A stretch of 64,000 nucleotides of DNA from Ceratodon purpureus (Eukaryota; Streptophyta; Bryopsida; Pseudoditrichales; Ditrichaceae). This document shows positions 61,569-64,000 of the stretch, piece by piece (within the stretch, counting starts at the first letter, position 1; each line of letters begins with the position of its first letter). A model generated the notes under the pieces. That model was not told where the DNA came from. It saw only the letters and a program-made list of their open reading frames with translations, and did no database searches. The stretch is from the NCBI GenBank assembly GCA_014871385.1, contig CM026424.1, positions 13,420,892-13,484,891 of the forward strand, read 5' to 3'. Both the position numbers and the translations under genes were made by a program.

Positions 61569-64000
61569 TGTAATATATTATATCTTCACAACTTATAGCG
61601 GGTCATTTAGATTTGTTGAAAATGTGTGTTGATGATTCAAAAATAAAATTATGTGATTTTATTCTCAAAAATATCTTCACTATAAATTATGATAAAATTC
61701 AAGGTTTGAAGATAAATAAGTTTTATTTGATGTTGCAATGTAATTCCTTTTTATCTTCCTACAGTTTATAAATGAACATGAGAAGGATAATTTACACAAA
61801 AATCCAAAACATAGTCATAAATCAAATCCCGTAAGTTTAGTTGATGGTATAATTTCATTTTCTACCATTTGAAAATTATGGATGTAATTTCTATAATGCT
61901 TAGTGAAACAAAGATCTTCTTTTACAAAAAGCCAATTTTTTTTCATACAAAGAATATTTATGGTTACAATTGGCTTTGATTATGAAATTTTAATCTATAA
62001 ATGAGCTAAAATTTGCTCAACGATATAATAGATGAATGATTTTAATAATAATTTAGCTTATTAATTATGTTTCAATTAGAATTAAACTTAAGTTGACAAA
62101 TTTTTGTTTGATATTTCAGACTTCGTTTATATTGAGATTTTTGATGAGGTCACGTAAACATAATCAATAAGTGAAATTAAAATAGGTCCTATGACTTATT
62201 TTGTTTTGAAGTGTATTCAAATTTAATAATTACACTAAAGGTGTATTATATTCAAATTTAGTAAGTATTTTAAATTATAGTCTTTTCCAAAATAAATAAC
62301 CATATTAAAAAAATTAAAAAATTGCCTCTCAGTCATAGGACTATTATGATAGGAATCTATAATAACTTCACTTATGAATTGTTCTAACTATCTGCACGAG
62401 CTTATTGCCTTGCATTGCAATGTTTTTATACAATACAAGATTGCTTTGGGAAATCAATCCATTGTTGAAACATGTAGTGTGGACTTAAAGTTAGACTAGT
62501 TGGTGGAGCATTCATAACTGGCATGTGTAGTTCCCTCTTTAAGCCTGCGGATTTTTTTAAATAGAAAGTTTACAATTGAAAGGTGACATTGATGTAGGTG
62601 GAAATTTAGAGGGGCAGAATTTTCACTAGGGCTTAGAAGAAGAGTAGAACATTCATATTAAGGTTGTTTGTATATTTGTTGTTTAAACATCCACCAATGG
62701 AGAATCTTGAAAATGATAGGTACAAAAAAATGTCCATTAATACACATGCTTATCTTGTTATGTTTGTCTTCACGACACATGGATGTGTCATCAAGGTATA
62801 TTTCCTCTCATATTCTAGTATGTGCTCCTTGATCATATACTATTGTTCATGTTGATTTGGTACCTTCCATAGTTTTGGCCATCTCTTCACGCAAATTCAC
62901 ATTAAATCATTTAAATCAAGTTCAATATTTTTTTGTTTTTATTTTCAGTGTTATCAAACTTCACTTATCTTTGTCTGCTTTTGAAGCATAAATAAGTAAG
63001 ATTATTCAAACATCGAAGATATCTTTGTTATGAAGAATTGATGAAGAATAGTTTAGTCATAGCCACATTTTAATAGTATATATTGATTTCTTGGAGTCTT
63101 TATTTTATGGCAACCTCGTGCGTGATATGATCAAGAACATGTTGCTCTAACAAGGTTTTGGATAAAATCCTTCTAAGTAAAAAACAATGTCTTCATCAAA
63201 ATTTTCTTAATGACTGCACATTTTTTATGTGTCAATATGTTGTTGATAAAAGACAACAAGTAAAGTTGATTTATCTAGATGAAGCTATGGTTACCTTAAT
63301 TGCATGCAACTATGATGCAATCATTGGTGGTGGTGTAGGATGTTTAAGCTTTTGGCTCTGATGGTTCAACTTCTATTTCTAAAAGTGGTGCGCTTGTGTT
63401 GCCACTTCAAAAGATAGCTAGAACTTGTTTGTTACTAAAAAAGCACAAAAGAAATTAAAAAAGGACTTTAGTGCATTGTTGTTATTATTGATTCTGCCTT
63501 ACATATTTAATGCACCTACACATTAGGATTGTACACAATTTGTTTTAGTAGAATCTTTGTATGGTTTTAGAGAAGTGCATACTAAGTAGGGTGATATCAA
63601 AACTTACAAACATGGTGCATTTTGGCAGCCTCTTATCTCAAGTAAGAATGATCACAATTTTATTTGTTCTTGAATGCTTTTTGCCTTCACATTTCTAGGC
63701 TTGTAGAAGGCTACATGTATGAGAGATTGTCTTGATGAGTCCATTCCAAAGATGAAATAACTACAATCGTTACATAAAGCGTAGAGTTTACGTATATTGT
63801 TTTGAAAAACACATATAATTTCACCACTACACATTACCAGTAGAGATTTAATCCTTGAAAATTTATACATGAAGAACATAATTATAAATTTTTCAGTTGT
63901 TCAAAAAAATATATATCAACCTTAACATTTTATGAAACATACAAGCTCAAAACAAAGAAAAACTCAACATAGGTTAACAATTTTCAATACGTACATGTTA
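61569..64000. other. AT-rich 5' flank of the RSP2-like gene and beyond
   Basis: Upstream of the RSP2-like start there is about 2.4 kb of AT-rich DNA. Short open frames (e.g. 63158-63361 +) have no recognisable content. Nothing else seen. Confidence 0.5.

Overview
The window reads as nuclear DNA of a land plant with swimming sperm, most probably a moss. Genes are split by many short U-rich GT-AG introns. The recognisable proteins are plant-type: SGS3, an EDR2-like PH/START/DUF1336 protein, SYP31/32 syntaxin, golgin candidate 6 and a fasciclin-like protein. A cilium gene resembling radial spoke protein 2 is also present, which seed plants other than cycads and Ginkgo have no use for. The species is inferred, not proven.

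Layout, left to right. 1-6851 (+): a p115/USO1-type Golgi tether (golgin candidate 6) lacking only its first exon. 6852-8699: minisatellites and decayed open segments. 8700-10097 (+): an RNase T2 gene. 10.1-16.6 kb: intergenic DNA with degenerate repeats, an AT-rich block, a hairpin-forming inverted repeat and a (GT)n tract. 16648-23496 (+): a 22-exon EDR2-like lipid-binding gene. 25518-25739 (+): UBL5/Hub1. 26.25-26.80 kb: a decayed genomic copy of part of the RNase T2 gene. 26886-28169 (-): a two-exon GNAT-fold protein. 28394-28467 (+): tRNA-Asn(GTT). 32918-33940 (+): a single-exon, membrane-anchored glycosyltransferase-like protein. 34773-35906 (-): an alpha/beta hydrolase. 37387-38073 (+): a FAS1-domain protein. 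39041-44253 (-): SGS3 in 12 exons, about 1,029 residues and several GW/WG pairs. 46901-49725 (-): a Qa-SNARE of the SYP31/32 (syntaxin 5) type in five exons. 50280-51140: about 123 tandem copies of the heptamer GGTAAGT. 52.7-53.5 kb: retroelement debris (a LINE-like 3' end, a probable tRNA-derived SINE and a dyad element). 56110-61568 (-): the 12-exon RSP2-like gene, inside an AT-rich region that runs to the window end.

The genes do not form one pathway. Two (golgin candidate 6 and SYP31/32) act in ER-Golgi and intra-Golgi traffic. SGS3 acts in secondary siRNA production, UBL5 in pre-mRNA splicing, and RSP2 in ciliary motility. The exon joins were derived by hand from splice consensus plus reading phase; for the multi-exon genes they give an uninterrupted frame. 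The most unusual features are the GGTAAGT array, whose unit is an exact 7-nt match to the U1 snRNA-binding 5' splice-site consensus, and a pair of about 60-bp elements 39.5 kb apart in opposite orientation whose hairpin loop does not follow the flanks.
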